From NCBI GenBank assembly GCA_003439945.1, contig QVRM01005607.1:434001-498000 (forward strand): a stretch of 64,000 nucleotides of DNA. The letters run 5' to 3'. Of this stretch, positions 11,040 to 23,110 are shown piece after piece (the first letter of the stretch is position 1; every line of letters begins with the position of its first letter). The notes beneath the pieces are model-generated. The model worked only from the letters and a program-made list of their open reading frames with translations, was not told the origin of the DNA and did not search any database. The position numbers and the translations under genes were made by a program. Source of the stretch: Dermanyssus gallinae (Eukaryota; Arthropoda; Arachnida; Mesostigmata; Dermanyssidae).

Positions 11040-11825
11040 ATTATATACATGCGTGTGTACCCCAGTTCGGTGGTGACTGGAGCTATTAATATATTCATTC
11101 TTTTTATGGTGATGATTATAACGATGATGGTTGCAAAAAAGGTAGTAGTGGGATTGAGGTTGTAGCCAGCCAGCCAGCCATCCAGCGTCTCGTGTTGAGC
11201 CGCTTCCGAATGTGCCACCGAAGTCGCCCCCCGTCCTATCTGGATTCAGCGGGCTTTGTGTATGTACGCATTCGTAGTGGCGACACTTAAGCGAGCAGAA
11301 TCCCGCCGCCGCGACAAAACAAGAAGCGGCAGGGTACGGATTAGCAAGAGTCACCCCCGTGGCACGTGGCCAAATAGAGCCATAATGAACCCCCCCCCAC
11401 CTAGCGGCAGGGGCAAGACGGTGGCGTTAAGGAGACACACGCATACACAGGGTCCATAACAGGCGTCGCTGTCGTCGTCGGGGGACACGACAACCCCTTT
11501 TAACAACCACCGCTCACTTGCGGCCATTGACCGTTACGCTGCAGGCCCCCTTGCGTTAGAGGTGTCGACCATGCTTATCACCACCGTTTGCGTTAGGTCA
11601 ATCGGCAGGTTGTCGGCATACCAGACGATGACAACACCGACGAGAACCCTTTGGCTTGACTTTAGTGAACCAAATAAAGTATCGTCGTTTTCAGGGCGTT
11701 TATGCCGATGCGTTTACAACTCTAGCGGTTAAGTGTTCTCAATCAATAAACCAATCTACAAGGTTGGAAGATGACGGCATTACTTTGAATACTATAAAAC
11801 AGTGCAAGTGCATTCCGCACGAGTA

Positions 11826-11875
11826 ATAACAACAACGACAACAACAACAACAACAACGACGACGACAATACCAAC
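11826..11875. repeat. (CAA)n tract with CGA units
   Basis: Runs of CAA and CGA triplets. Confidence 0.9.
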
Positions 11876-12055
11876 ATGAACAACAACGGCTAAACAAAAA
11901 CAAAACAGTGTCAGTTTAAACCACGAAAAGCGATCAGGATGGTAATTTTGCCATGATGATGCGAGCTCAGAAAACATTGAGCAAAGAACCTCTCTTCTCA
12001 TCTCGCACTCAACGCTCCCTACTCAGACAGAACGGCGAGAACAACAGAGAGCACT

Positions 12056-12096
12056 GGAGAGAGAGAGAGAGAGTGAGGGAGAGAGAGTAGTAGTAG
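12056..12096. repeat. (GA)n microsatellite plus TAG triplets
   Basis: GA dinucleotides with two interruptions, followed by three TAG triplets. Confidence 0.9.
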
Positions 12097-12221
12097 AAAT
12101 GAAAAAACTACTTCACGTGGCGTTGTACCAAAGCTGAGTTCAACGCACATTAGCGGCTGCTTGAACCATTAGGACATCCGTGACACGCTTGCGTTCACGT
12201 GTGGTGAAGGTAAATCCACTT

Positions 12222-12427
12222 AAAAGTTTTTCGGGCTGACATCTCTCAGCCAACATGCTACGTATACGGAATCGGCTTTCACACATACTTTGTACGACGG
12301 CATACCCTCATAACTACAAATGTGCAACGGCGGGAATCGAACCCGTGCTGCACCTGCTATGTGTCTCCTCCGGTTACGAGACGCACGCAAATACTGCACC
12401 CACGACGCCACCGGGCTCGACGATACG
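12222..12427 (-). mobile_element. tRNA-derived SINE, family 1, copy B
   Basis: Minus-strand copy of the SINE at 7148. The tRNA-like head is at the high-coordinate end, with box B reading gggttcgattccc-like on the minus strand and the body toward 12222. It is more diverged and contains small insertions. An imperfect target-site duplication is visible: ggtaaatccactt at 12209-12221 against ggtaagggtccactt at 12428-12442. Confidence 0.82.
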
Positions 12428-12442
12428 GGTAAGGGTCCACTT

Positions 12443-13197
12443 GCGTAAGCAGTAGTTCGCAGACCTATTCGTGTATACGGGATGTCCGTCATGTACTGGC
12501 GACGAGCGAAGTCGTCGTGCTAGTCAATTCAGAAGCAGAGCGGTAATGCTGCTCGAATAAATGGGTGTCAAGCACAAAAATAGTGACTCAAGCGGGTCAC
12601 ACGGGCCGTTTCGCGGCACTCGGACGCGTCATCTCGGGCGCGTAAGGGCGCAAAACTAATCTCTGCGGACTGATGCGGCCGAATGTCAAACAGAACAAAT
12701 CATACTTGGAGCGTGTCGGGACACTACAGCTACAAACAAGGCGATGATTAGTCCGCAAAAAAAATGCTGGCCGCGATGATGTGAAGGGGCCAGAGAGGCG
12801 GTCGCACTCTATCACGGCTGTCGCGACCATTAGTCGTGAGATCTAGCTGTGAAGCATCTAACTGAATTATCTGGACGTACGCAACGCATTCTCCCCTATC
12901 TTCGTATGCGCAAAACCGCTTAAAACAGGCACACGTGTTTGTGTGTGTATGTATACATGTAAATGTCGAAATGGCCGTAAATATTTCCTATTGAACTATA
13001 TATGTTGCAATCATTTTCAAGGGAACCGCTTGCGCTCTTAGATATTACCCATAATATAGTTATTATCATAACAAGTACATCAATACGTTTTACAAAGGTC
13101 ATATTAGGAAACGATGGAGATTAACTCTGCACCCCTTTTTTGAGGTTTCTTTAATCGTTATGGCGCCTATAAGCACATTTTTCAAGGTGGCCTCGGA
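12443..13197. other. No gene seen
   Basis: Unassigned sequence without repeats or coding signal that I recognise. Confidence 0.4.
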
Positions 13198-13268
13198 TAT
13201 TTTATTCGTTTTGTAGGGTGAAGTAGGGTGAATATTTTATTTGTTTTGTAGGGTGAAGTAGGGTGAAG
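13198..13268. repeat. Two-copy 35-bp tandem repeat with TAGGGTGAAG units
   Basis: Two adjacent near-identical units of about 35 bp, each holding gtagggtgaagtagggtgaa. The inner repeat is G-rich and faintly telomere-like, but two units are too few to call telomeric. Confidence 0.8.
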
Positions 13269-13785
13269 ATCCAGCCACCGTTTATTCTGATCCGGAGGCC
13301 TTCGTTGTTAGCTTTCTCTCACTTATGATCTGGAATTTCGTGACTGTTTTCTCCACTCCTCCTTCATTCTTGCGACTTGTTGCAGGTTTTTCCCTGCAGG
13401 TTTTTTTTAGGCTTTTTGGTAGCAATTTTGTCACATTCGCCGGCCGTTTTTTTTCGCAGTATCCAAGCACAAATCTCCATTAGCCGTCCCCTCGACTTAA
13501 ACATCCCTTTCAGTTTCCTGAGAATGCCGGTGTAGAAGCCAAGTTTAAAAACTGCCATTTCTCAACTTACAAGCCATTCCTTTTACTCAAGTAGCAAGCG
13601 GCCAGGAACTAGCCGCGAGGTTCGAAAGACCCATTGCACTGCGTTCTTGTTATAATTTTCGACAAAAAACATTTTTGGCAGGCCGCCCTGTGGAGCTTCG
13701 TTAACACCTTTTCTGTGTCGTGGTTGTCTTTGGTGTGCCGTACGGCCCGAGCTTTCAGTTTGAAGGCAGTTGGAAGGAACCCAAC
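13269..13785. other. No gene seen
   Basis: Unassigned. It may hold unreadable upstream parts of the non-LTR element that becomes recognisable at about 13786. Confidence 0.35.
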
Positions 13786-14034
13786 CTGTGAGTTAACCTA
13801 ACAACGGAGGACACGCCGGAACACACAATATTGCTGTGCCCGGCGTGGGCTCCATTACGCAAGGAGATAACCACAGCAAGTGACGGCAGTCTTAAGAAGC
13901 TGGCACACCTTCTTATGTACTCCCGTGATGACTGGAATCTTATAGCTCGAACAATCGAACGTATTATGCACGCCAAAGAAGAGAAGAATCGTTTTTACTT
14001 GACAAGGCCCCGTGAGGCACTCCAGGGCTGCTAA
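13786..14034 (+). pseudogene. C-terminal end of non-LTR reverse transcriptase
   Basis: The plus strand reads PTCELT, then after a frame change EDTPEHTILLCPAW, ending SRDDWNLIARTIERIMHAKEE...LQGC and a TAA at 14032-14034. Together the two parts give the C-x-n-EH-x-C zinc-binding-like motif that closes many non-LTR ORF2 proteins, followed by the usual short charged tail. Only about 80 residues remain, so it has no enzymatic capacity. The clade (Jockey, R1 or LOA-like) cannot be settled from the tail alone. Confidence 0.6.
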
Positions 14035-14687
14035 GATAAGGACGCTACCATTTACCCCCCCCTCAATTGTTTAAAGTATTGCTTGCGCAGTTCCCAGTTG
14101 AGTGTGGGGATGGGGACATGACTGGTTTTTAGTGGGTTGGAGCCCCACACTACCGGCCCACATTTGCAGTGAGCTTTCCTGCCGTGGTGTCCGTGTGTGC
14201 GAACCGCATTTCCCGGTTAGTCCCAAAAAAAAAACCTGTGAGCTATCTCCGCATCCTTTTAAAGTGTTTATGGCCTTTTTCTTTGGGTTTCTATGCAGTG
14301 CCTGAGGATGTTGTTTGACCCCTGTTGTTGCTTTTTTGGCCCTTGAAAATGCTAGTCGTGGCCACCAAGCCAGGCATTTCTCCGTCCCGTCTGTTCTCCT
14401 ACCCTGCCAGTTTCTGGGATTTCTGTTAGACCCTTTTATTAGAATTGGGCTTCCTTCCTTCATATACGCCTTAATGTTTTTTTTTGTCCATGGTCGAGTC
14501 GTTTCGTTTCTTTCTTTTTAGTTTTTGGACAGGCTTAGGTTGCCCAGTAGGGGGGAGCGATAAGCAGCTGGCAGTCTTGTATTTTAACTACCTGATATTG
14601 TGCTACGTCATACGCTATCCAATCCATTACCACACAGTTGATCGCCACATTTTTAACAATTATGCTAAGGTTCAAACGGCATAAATG

Positions 14688-14711
14688 TAATAATAATAAT
14701 AATAATAATAA
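14688..14711 (+). repeat. (TAA)n tail of the non-LTR element
   Basis: Eight TAA triplets directly after the 3' untranslated region, interpreted as the element's tail. The triplet tail marks the insertion end. Confidence 0.8.
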
Positions 14712-15590
14712 CGTAACAGTCGGAAGGCTTTGGGCTGCCTGCTGCGTCCCAGTGACTACTCGAGTGGCAAATAAAAGTGTAAGCCGTACAAGATAGTCTT
14801 ATAAATAGCATATTTGCACTGTAGTACTGCGTGTAGAATATATATATATATATGATGTAAACCGTTGATTGCTCCCAAGGCTATAATGTGTTGGAGTATA
14901 TAAGCTGCGGTTTGTTTCTCTCCGACTCTGTGTGAGACGCTGCTGCAATCTGGTTTACTTACACCACCTTGGCGTGCTGATGTGTGATACGTTTGGCAGC
15001 CACGTGTTATGGCTGATCTGTGTGTGTGTATGTGTGCTCCCTTAGCAACTTCCGCTCGCAGTTTGTACAAATGGTCGTAACGCACCGGGGTTGTTGATAC
15101 AGCAGGTCGCGACAGGGCCAGGGAGTTCAGGCCAAAGGGCCCCCAACCCAAGGAACAGTCTTGTGTACAGTAGCGGCAGGAGGAGCCCCGCGAGACGACG
15201 AATGCAGGCCGTCGTCGCAACTCGCCACTGAACGATGTTTGAGAAGTGAGAAGTAGCGAGTGTATCACGCTCGCTTTCTGCTGAATGATGACCGACCGCC
15301 GTTGGTCAGTCAGAACCGGTGCGACCGTGCGACCGTCCGTGTCGGCGACAGCCAGATGCAACAGCATCTGGGGAGCCACTACGACCCCCTAGCGAGTCAT
15401 AGACTTGTTCGCCGTCGACGCCGTTCTCGCCCCCCTTGTGTTTTCTTTTTCCTCATGCCCATCCTCTGTCCCCCTGTTCTGTTTCATTTCATTCTAACTA
15501 GCCCCGTCACAACGAACACCCCCCCCCCCCCCCGAGATTGCGCATTTCAAAGGCAGTACCATCCGGGCCGGTCATCGTCGGCGTGGTAGT
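14712..15590. other. CpG-rich stretch, no gene supported
   Basis: Contains a 207-codon minus-strand open frame (14756-15379) that starts with GTG and runs through a TA repeat. It matches nothing I recognise and I do not call it a gene. A poly-C run lies at 15519-15533. Confidence 0.4.
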
Positions 15591-15679
15591 GGTTGTTGTT
15601 GTTGTTCTTTTTGTTGTTGTTATCGTCGTCGTCGTCGTCGTTGTTGTTGTTGGTGTTATTGTTGTCGTCGTCGTCGTCA
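15591..15679. repeat. (GTT)n/(GTC)n triplet tract
   Basis: Alternating GTT and GTC triplets. The open frames on both strands (poly-V, poly-T, poly-S) come from the repeat. Confidence 0.92.
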
Positions 15680-15973
15680 ACAACCGGGTTTTCCCGTCCT
15701 CCCCTTTGCGCCCGGTCGTCTGGCGTCTGGCGTCGCTCGCCCGCCGTTGAAACCTACTCAGATCATTCTCCAACGTGCGTACCCCTTATGCTGGCTTACA
15801 GTATTTTGTCGCCATCGTCGTCGTCATCGTGTAGTCGCCTCAGAATAATAGCAGTAGCTGATGCTGTGCTGCCGTAACAGCTAGCAACTAGCGAAACTCG
15901 TCGTATGTTAGCCTGCAGCCGCGCAGCGTATAAACGTGAGCGTACGTCTGTGGGCATATATGGAGAGATCTAT

Positions 15974-15975
<2 letters not shown>

Positions 15976-16016
<41 letters not shown>
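15976..16016. repeat. (TA)n microsatellite
   Basis: About 20 TA units followed by TG-rich sequence. Confidence 0.95.
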
Positions 16017-16019
<3 letters not shown>

Positions 16020-16548
16020 CTGTTTGTATACGTTTGGGTATGTAAGCGGATGTGTGATGTGTGCTGACTCTATTCTCGCATTGAAATGGCTAATGTTAAT
16101 GCTCTGCCTTGAAAGCGCCACCGGCCGTCTCGGCCGTGCGTCGATCTCTCGAGCAAAACGGAAATAACGCCCGTGGGAAACACCGCCGCCCTAGGGGTTA
16201 GCGATAGACAGAGGCTTGCCGAGGCTTCGTCAGCCACCCGTTCTTTTGTGTGGGGTTTTATGGGGAATGGTTGGGGCGCGGGGGGGGGAGAAAGGGGAAC
16301 CATCTGCTAGCATCTGAAACCTAGCCTCGTCGTCCACACGGCCATCGGCGTTCATGTTTGCCTTCTGAGTCGACCCGTCGCCGTTGATTCTGTTCGTGTG
16401 AATCATGGGACGCAACCCCCTAGCATAAACCGATGCAAACATGACCCCTTACTTTCATGCCTTGCTTGACCTTGTCCACGGATCAGCCATGGCCGTCGTG
16501 CTCCCATACGTTTTCTACTGCACAAACTCTCATACGTAACTCTATCAT

Positions 16549-16577
16549 GTATATATATATATATATATATATATATC
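16549..16577. repeat. (TA)n microsatellite
   Basis: About 14 TA units. Confidence 0.95.
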
Positions 16578-16676
16578 CAATGAGGGGCTGCCTCGAGGAC
16601 AAGCTTGACTGGTAGAACTCCTTACAAACCCAAGTGTAGTTAGTTATTCACATTTCTGTAACCATAACATTAAATA

Positions 16677-16723
16677 ATAAATAAAGTTTATATATATATA
16701 TATATAAACTTTATATATTTATT
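16677..16723. repeat. TA-centred palindrome
   Basis: Arms aataaataaagttta and taaactttatatattatt-like, mirrored around a TA array. Simple in sequence, so it may arise by slippage alone. Confidence 0.65.
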
Positions 16724-17581
16724 ATACTTATTATTATAAATATATATATATCCACATGTTTTTAGACATAGTTGTTGTAGGTTGTGTTGATGCTGTACTA
16801 GTGGACTACTTCGTTTGTGTGTTATATTTGCAAGTTTGTTGCCTCATGTGATGTTCGGCGTTCTAACAAACGCACCAAATGCTGCTTTGAAGTTCTTGTG
16901 TAAATCATAAACCACTGTAATACCATTGTGTGTAAAGTGCTTATACAAAGCACTCCTTGGATTTTGTCGAGAGTAATTATCTGCTTTGTTGTTCGATTCA
17001 TATTTTTCAACCATTTTTATTTACCGAGAACTTAAGCGTTGTGAAATGCAGTTCCGTGAATAAACCACGTTTGAAATTGAAATATATATACGTATGTGTA
17101 TGTGTGTGTGTACATCAATATGGTGACTGTGCATCTGTGTCTGAACCTCCGAGCACATTGTTACGCGATTTTGATCGTTGGGAATCGTGTTACTTATGTT
17201 CTTCATTGACGAACACGTTCACATATTTATCCAGCCTTTCCTGCACTAAACAGCTTGTAGTAGCGGGTAGGCCGTCTTGCTTAAAATATTTGACCTTCGG
17301 TTTGACAGCGTATACATATTCTAGAACTATCTGAAAGAAGTGTGGTAGCATAAAGCTCTTCTGGCTAGGTACAACACCCAGGATGCATATTATATCAGCG
17401 CATATTGGCTAAGAATTTGCTTCTTTTCATCGTGGAAAATCTAGCAATCGCTACTACATCACAGTAAACATCATTAGACACCTATTAAATATATTGACCT
17501 TTCTGGCAACATATTGCCTGACCCTTATTACATACGTAGTATTGAAGGATGGTACTATAGTACCCTAGGACAAAGGAAATG

Positions 17582-17660
17582 TCGAGCCCAGTGGCATGGT
17601 GCATTCGCCTGCGCCTTATGACCGAAGAAGGCACATAGGTGCATCGGTGTAAACCCCGCG
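17582..17660 (+). mobile_element. tRNA-derived SINE, family 1, copy E (truncated)
   Basis: Plus-strand head of the family-1 SINE: gagcccagtggcatggtgca, then cctgcgcc, accgaagaag and acataggtgcatcg. It matches copy D at 51881 closely up to box B, where the copy becomes damaged and stops. No TSD found. Confidence 0.75.
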
Positions 17661-17699
17661 TTTCTGCACCGGTGTCTGCTTCATCTGAATGTTTTCAGT

Positions 17700-17985
17700 C
17701 TGTTCCATCTGAATGCTGCTCCCGACTCTTGTGCTATCGCCTGAAGGTCTAATTCGAAGATTTCCTGACCGAACTTTATTCGCTCGAACTTCAACATTTT
17801 TGGAAATAGCTTCGTTGCCAGTCTCCTGACGCATGAAATATCGGCCAAGATTGTTACAACTGATGCATAAGATATCTCCAGTTCCTCAGCTATTTCCCTG
17901 ACAGCAATCCGGCGATTGCTGAGTACAATACTATGAACGTTTTTAACGTTTTCTTCTGTTATTGACGTCGAAGGCTTTGCGAACG
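17700..17985 (-). pseudogene. Mariner transposase fragment
   Basis: On the minus strand this reads, in one frame, KPSTSITEENVKNVHSIVLS, NRRIAVREIAEELEISYASV and ILADISCVRRLATKLFPKML. That is the linker and second helix-turn-helix of a mariner transposase, ending at the VP-motif region. The same region of the copy at 42173 reads PSTSTTDEKINEVEK and NRRITVREVAEDLNIS, so the two are related lineages, though clearly diverged. The catalytic domain is missing. Confidence 0.78.
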
Positions 17986-18279
17986 CGTGTCATTTTCGGT
18001 CTTCTCTTCACGTCCGTCGCAAAATCGACAGTTCCACAGGCACGACTTGATGACCGTTTTAGAACATATGACTGGGTTTTTAACTCCTCCATTTCATCAT
18101 TCATTACTCCTCCGTCTCCTTAAAAATCGCCGAACCTCGTTTTCTTTTTACATCTTTAAGCCAAACTCAAACAATAAACGCCGCCACCGATTGGCGCAAA
18201 ATTGGCCTGTATTCTGATGACAAATGGCGCTTCTATACAAAACAACCGGTGATAACTTGGCGGTTTCTGTCTGGCGGCA

Positions 18280-19245
18280 AAAATCAAAGTACTAGAACTT
18301 GCCGATCCGCCTACGTATTCCTCAGTTTTCAATACAAAGTCCGCCGAAGAAGGCCTCGAACAAATCATGAACGATCTATTGTGCCTATTTTATCCCAGTC
18401 TCTCACAAGAGCTTGCTGCAGGGCTTTTACGGAACTGTATCTGACAGTGCAAACATTGGCGTCGATCCCTCGCAGGGAATAGTTAAGTTAGTTCAAATCC
18501 GACGAGCACAGTAGCCATGAGACATAGATGTGGTACGCCCCGACCCAGTCCTGAGCTTGTTTGGCCTTATGATAAGACGTCGAGTCCTGCTAAGACGTAA
18601 ACCATCGGTCGTTAGAATGTTCTGTGATCTACGACATCGGACCATGGTCCTCAAAAATGAGCTAGTGGTATCTCGCCCATCTATGGGGGACAAAATCACT
18701 GAGACTGGTGCTTGCGTGCTTCTGGCTTGAAGTTACCGTCGTACGTTGCTGGATGCTTGCTGCAGCTATGCCCGATCGTTTTGTTGCCTGTTCACAGAAT
18801 GTTCGACATTGAACATAATTTTCTCATCAAAGAAGACGGTTGCTTGGCCACGAGCGTCACAGCGTGAAGGAGGGCTTTAGATCTCCGCTTTAAATCCATA
18901 AGATTATAACTTTGACTGTCGCATCATATAGGTCTTCATCTGGATATGATTTCTTTTGAGCCGCATCACGTTACCGTTCGAGATTTTCAAGTCACGAGCA
19001 ATATTTGCAGCGTGTTGCTGCGGTTCCTATTCTACCGGGCTTACATTTTTCGGATAGTTTCTCGGCTAGTTGCGGTGGGTTTTGGTCCGCTGTTGTGCCG
19101 CACGGCCACCGAGCTCGTATCCTTGTATCGTTTAATAGTGCGTATCACAAACTTTTTATAGACTTGAAGATGCTGTAGCCCGTTTACAATGTCCTTAACT
19201 TGCCCGCTAAATTGACCGCTGACGCACTCTGTTGCTTCATTTCCA
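18280..19245 (-). pseudogene. Decayed Tc1/IS630-like transposase
   Basis: A degenerate transposase of the Tc1/mariner superfamily, separate from the mariner lineages here. In order on the minus strand: SGQVKDIVNGLQHLQVYKK and VIRTIKRYKDTSSVAVRHNS with GPKPTATSRE (N-terminal helix-turn-helix and linker), AANIARDLKISNGNVMRLK (second helix-turn-helix), VFFDEKIMFNVEHSVNRQ (first catalytic Asp block) and QKHASTSLSDF. A damaged SYHKAKQAQDW and SSDLNXLNYSL (third catalytic block) follow, then SVKALQQALVRDWDKI near the C-terminus. Multiple stops and frameshifts make it long dead. The order and spacing match the family of about 340 residues. The exact clade is unknown. Confidence 0.75.
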
Positions 19246-20740
19246 TGGTACGCGGGTAACGGATAAGCCTGCATATACACATAAAAACATATACTCATAT
19301 ATACACATAAAAATGATAAGTATATATATATATATATATTTAGCATAGCAGGTTGGAGTTTTACCAACGTGTATAAAATATAACTATAGTTTACTGCTTC
19401 TCAATATAACTTGACCTAATGCTATTGAGTTACTCACATGCACCTAATAGCTTTCACACCAGATTCCACACTGTTCATCACTAGACCAGGTGTTCCAGTA
19501 TAAGTATCTTAACATTTAACATACTACGTATGTTGAGTACGCTCCAATATTGGAATCTCTTGGCGTCCGGAAATAATTATATTTTGCTCGTGTTGAATCG
19601 CGCAGTTGTTAGGTGCTGCCACATAGTAAGAAACGTTCCGATTCATCGTGAACTCGCTGTACAAATAACAGAACAAAAGTGCAATAAAATGTATATCTTC
19701 AAATTTAATTTGTATCGCCCCAGTTTTTGTGCATCACAACATTAAAAACATATTTAAATATTACACATTTCAATTTTCTAGTATGGTATAAATCGCTAAG
19801 CAAACGTGTCCAAAACGGGTAACCTATCCACAGCAATCAAATCAGTAATCTACTTTGATTGATATCGATGATCGATTAATATAAGCCCGGAGACCGTTGT
19901 GCATATCCTCTCTTCTTAAACGGCCACAATCGTTGATACTGCTGGTGTCTGGTCTGCGCACCTTAACACGGCTAACTCTCTAATAAACGGGTGGGGGTAT
20001 TACTGTTCTCATTTGCGAGTGCAGCGACTGCTTACTAAGTGCTAATAGTTAGCCTCAGGTTAGCCGCACCACTCACCTTAAGTGGCAACAAACTAACGTT
20101 GGATGGTTTTGATACAGACTAGACACCTGTTTAAGAAAAAAAATGAGCTTGACACTCGTTTCTCTTGCCATTCCCCGAGCTCTCCTGCTTAAGGCGACTA
20201 TGAGAATCTAATGCATTGACTGCTAAAAATTGGATGGCCTCTTGATATGCGGCGCCTAGGCCGTATGGAGGAGACGCTTCCGAGCCGAAACGGAGCACAC
20301 CAGCAAGGTGCACCGCCATGTCCGTATGTACATTATGAAGTAAAATATTGAAATATAAATATTATTACTGTCAGAAAAAAAGAAAAACAATATATATATA
20401 AAGCATCACCGCCATTTATGAGGACGGAGTGGGCTTCACCACCTGTACCTTCTCAGAACGCTATATATATTAGAGCACGTTGTTTCTGAAGTGAGATTCT
20501 GGTTTAGTTTGCCAGTTGGCGACTGCGTCTCAGCCGCAAGCAGTGGACTCAGTGAACCTAGTGATCTGAGAGCACCACGAACTGGTTGCATTTTACTGCA
20601 AATGATTGCAGATGCAGCCAACTGGTTCGGCTATGACATAACTTAAGGGCGGGGTGGGGGGGGGGGAAGGAAAAGCAGAGTAAGAAGAGTTATTAAAAAA
20701 ACTGATACATGGCAACGAATTTGTACACCTTTAACAATTA
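19246..20740. other. No gene seen
   Basis: Unassigned sequence with a short TA array at 19320-19339 and a G run at 20650-20667. Nothing recognisable. Confidence 0.45.
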
Positions 20741-23110
20741 GATAAGCCACAAGCGCTCCCCCCGCCTGGCCAGTTTCTGGCTCCTCGGGTGCCGTTTGCG
20801 TTTCTGGCAATGAAGCTCATCGTTGGGCGACCGTCCCAGATGCCTCGCAGAAATTTAGAAACAGCCGAAAGGGATTCTAAATGCATTCCGGAAGCGACGG
20901 CGCACAGAGTACCTGCTTATGCCGAGGACAGACTAGCAGGGAGACGCAGGTGCCACACCGCTGGCCACGGGCAGCATCATAGTATTGCAAAGAAAGGAAG
21001 CGCGGTGGTCAAGTTGTTGAGCAAGGGCGGATGAAGCCCACCAGCCGAGTTTCATGGAATCTGATCCATGACGAGGTCCTGCGGCCGGGACTCCCGGAAG
21101 GCGCCCTAGCCGCAGGGCGACCTTACTCTTCTAGTCACGGCTCGGCGAGAGACAACACTGGAAGAAATTGCCAACGCAAACAGGCATGGATGGCCGACAT
21201 AGCCGACATACAGGCATAGATGGCCACCTATCGTCAACAGCGAGCTCGCTCCACAGAAAAACGAGGCATTCATCTAGCGGGTCGGAGGATGACACGTGGA
21301 GTCAACCAGCACAGAGGGGGCCCTCGTCCTCGCTCGCCAGCTCTCCTTGGATATCCTCTCCTGGGAAAGAAGCGAGCGTGCGCTGGATGGCGCAACGGAC
21401 TTCACACAAGCTTTAGAGGCAACGCTTAACGCGAGGGCCCATTACGTACAGAAGTACGGTCCAGGTCCTCACGGGTCACGGCCTATTTCAAACCTATTGG
21501 GTTTGGATTCTCCACGGTGCGAGTTGGGAAATCACACGGTCTCAAAGTAGTGCCACACATTTCCGAACTCGGGAAAAGGGAGGATTTATATTTAAAAAAA
21601 GGCGCACCTCTGTAGGGACGAGTACGTCACGACGGCTGGACACCTACTGGCAAAACTGCTGTGGGCCAAATAAAACATTATGTAAGGAAAGAGATGTTAA
21701 AAAAATAATCAGCCAAGCTCAGTCATTTTAGGGCTGCCTTTTCCCTCAATTCTTGGTTCTCTCATCCGAATCTGAACCGATTAGTTTCTTGATAGGATGA
21801 CTTAAGGAGATATGCCAAGATTAAAAAAAAACAACTTCGCCATATAGCTCTCGGTCTTGCAGTGAAGCCGCAAACAAACAAATATAAATTAATGTTGATG
21901 AACCCGCGCAATTTGATTGCCTTCCTTCTAGGGTTCTGTTGGCAACATGTGAACTGTTGAAATGTTGTCGTGGCCGGACCATGTTTATAATGCTGATGAG
22001 GACGAACATGACAATTCGAGTGCGCCAAGCGGTAAAGGTATGAGGTCGAGATTATATATATATATATTGTTTTTATTATTTACATATAAACTCTTTTTAC
22101 CTGCTGCATTGTATATATATATATATATAAGGTTTGTTCTGTGGGATTGCACATGCGTCGATGGCACTCCACTAAACACGTTTTCCTCCCAGGTACGGAT
22201 TTATTCGGCATTTCGTCGACAATCTAAAAAGTAAGCGTACTTTAGTGATCTGTGCGCGCCGTGTGCGGAGGTACGTCGAGGTAACGCCAAGAGCCTTATC
22301 GCCCCAATGTCCTGTTCTTCGGCTTCTCGCCTTGATCGCCCTATGGCGTGTGATTCCCTATCCGTTCCCGCCTAGCCTTTTCAAGTTAAATTTTCCGTGC
22401 TATGACTCGTTCAGAAACGCCTTAGCCTTAGTTTCTGTCTACCCTGGGGTCATCAGTGAACTACCACACCACGCGGGGAGAGGTCACGGATCGCCTCCGG
22501 GGTGATGTGCACTCTCAGGCGAGACCCGGGCATCGCGTGACCGTATGCTTCACCGCATTAAAATACCCGGTGTCGCATAGCGCGCATATGTCTATCTCGA
22601 TCCTCGCAGGTCGGACCACGCAGAATCGGACCTGCTTGTGGTCCATGAGTATCTTCGTGGAACAGTACGACAACTGGCCGCGAGGGCAGTCGTACCACGT
22701 TCGCAGCTCGGAAACAAATATTCTGGCCCACTAGCCCGGACCGCCTACGTATGTTACCCGGGTCCATTCCTTCTGGCATGCGGCCATGTTTCTGTTTCGA
22801 GCTGTCGTGGGAATTAGGGTACCACCGAGGGCCTGCTCCGCTCACTTGCGAATCAACGTATACAAAGGGATCATGCGCGCCAGTAAGGCCGACAAGGCCG
22901 CCGCCGACATCGTTGGAAATGCGTGGCAGACACGGATAGCCATTATCCATTAAGCCGCACAGAGGGTGTGCCTAATCCAACCTGTTCGGAAGGCAGGTAA
23001 GGACGTAAGGACCGCATACAATGTAGTCGACTCCGCCATAATCGCAAGTGCGTGGCTCTCACGCTGTGGAGAATTCTCACGCTGGGGAGCATCTTTACTA
23101 GGCTTCGAGA
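20741..23110. other. GC-rich segment of unknown content
   Basis: Distinctly GC- and CpG-richer than its surroundings except at 21550-22240, where TA arrays (22049-22068, 22112-22129) occur. Short frames such as one on the plus strand around 22600-22730 (DHAESDLLVVHEYLRG) look protein-like, but I could not match them to a family. A strongly decayed retroelement or exon remnants are both possible. Confidence 0.3.

Larger units (their letters stand above)
11040..12221. other. GC-richer stretch, no gene seen
   Basis: Mixed, locally CpG-rich sequence with a CAA tract (11826-11875) and a GA tract (12056-12096). No recognisable product. Confidence 0.5.
13786..14711 (+). mobile_element. 5'-truncated non-LTR retrotransposon, 3' end
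   Basis: The 3' end of a LINE-type element. It comprises the last coding part of the reverse-transcriptase protein (13786-14034), a 3' untranslated region containing the phrase gactggtttttagtgggtt followed by gagccccacactac, and a (TAA)n tail at 14688-14711. Jockey, I and LOA-like elements often end this way. The 5' part (endonuclease and catalytic reverse-transcriptase motifs) is absent or unreadable. TSDs were not identified. Confidence 0.65.
16017..17581. other. No gene seen; TA arrays and a palindrome
   Basis: Holds TA arrays at 16549-16577 and 16741-16751, a palindrome at 16677-16723, and GT-rich sequence near 17094-17112. The rest is unassigned. Confidence 0.5.

Noticed and set aside
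13198..13268. Interstitial telomeric repeat
   Set aside because: The TAGGGTGAAG-like motif is not a known telomere unit and only about four motif copies are present.
14756..15379. 207-codon minus-strand open frame as a gene
   Set aside because: Starts at GTG, includes a TA-repeat-derived segment, and has no recognised motif. GC-rich DNA gives long chance frames.
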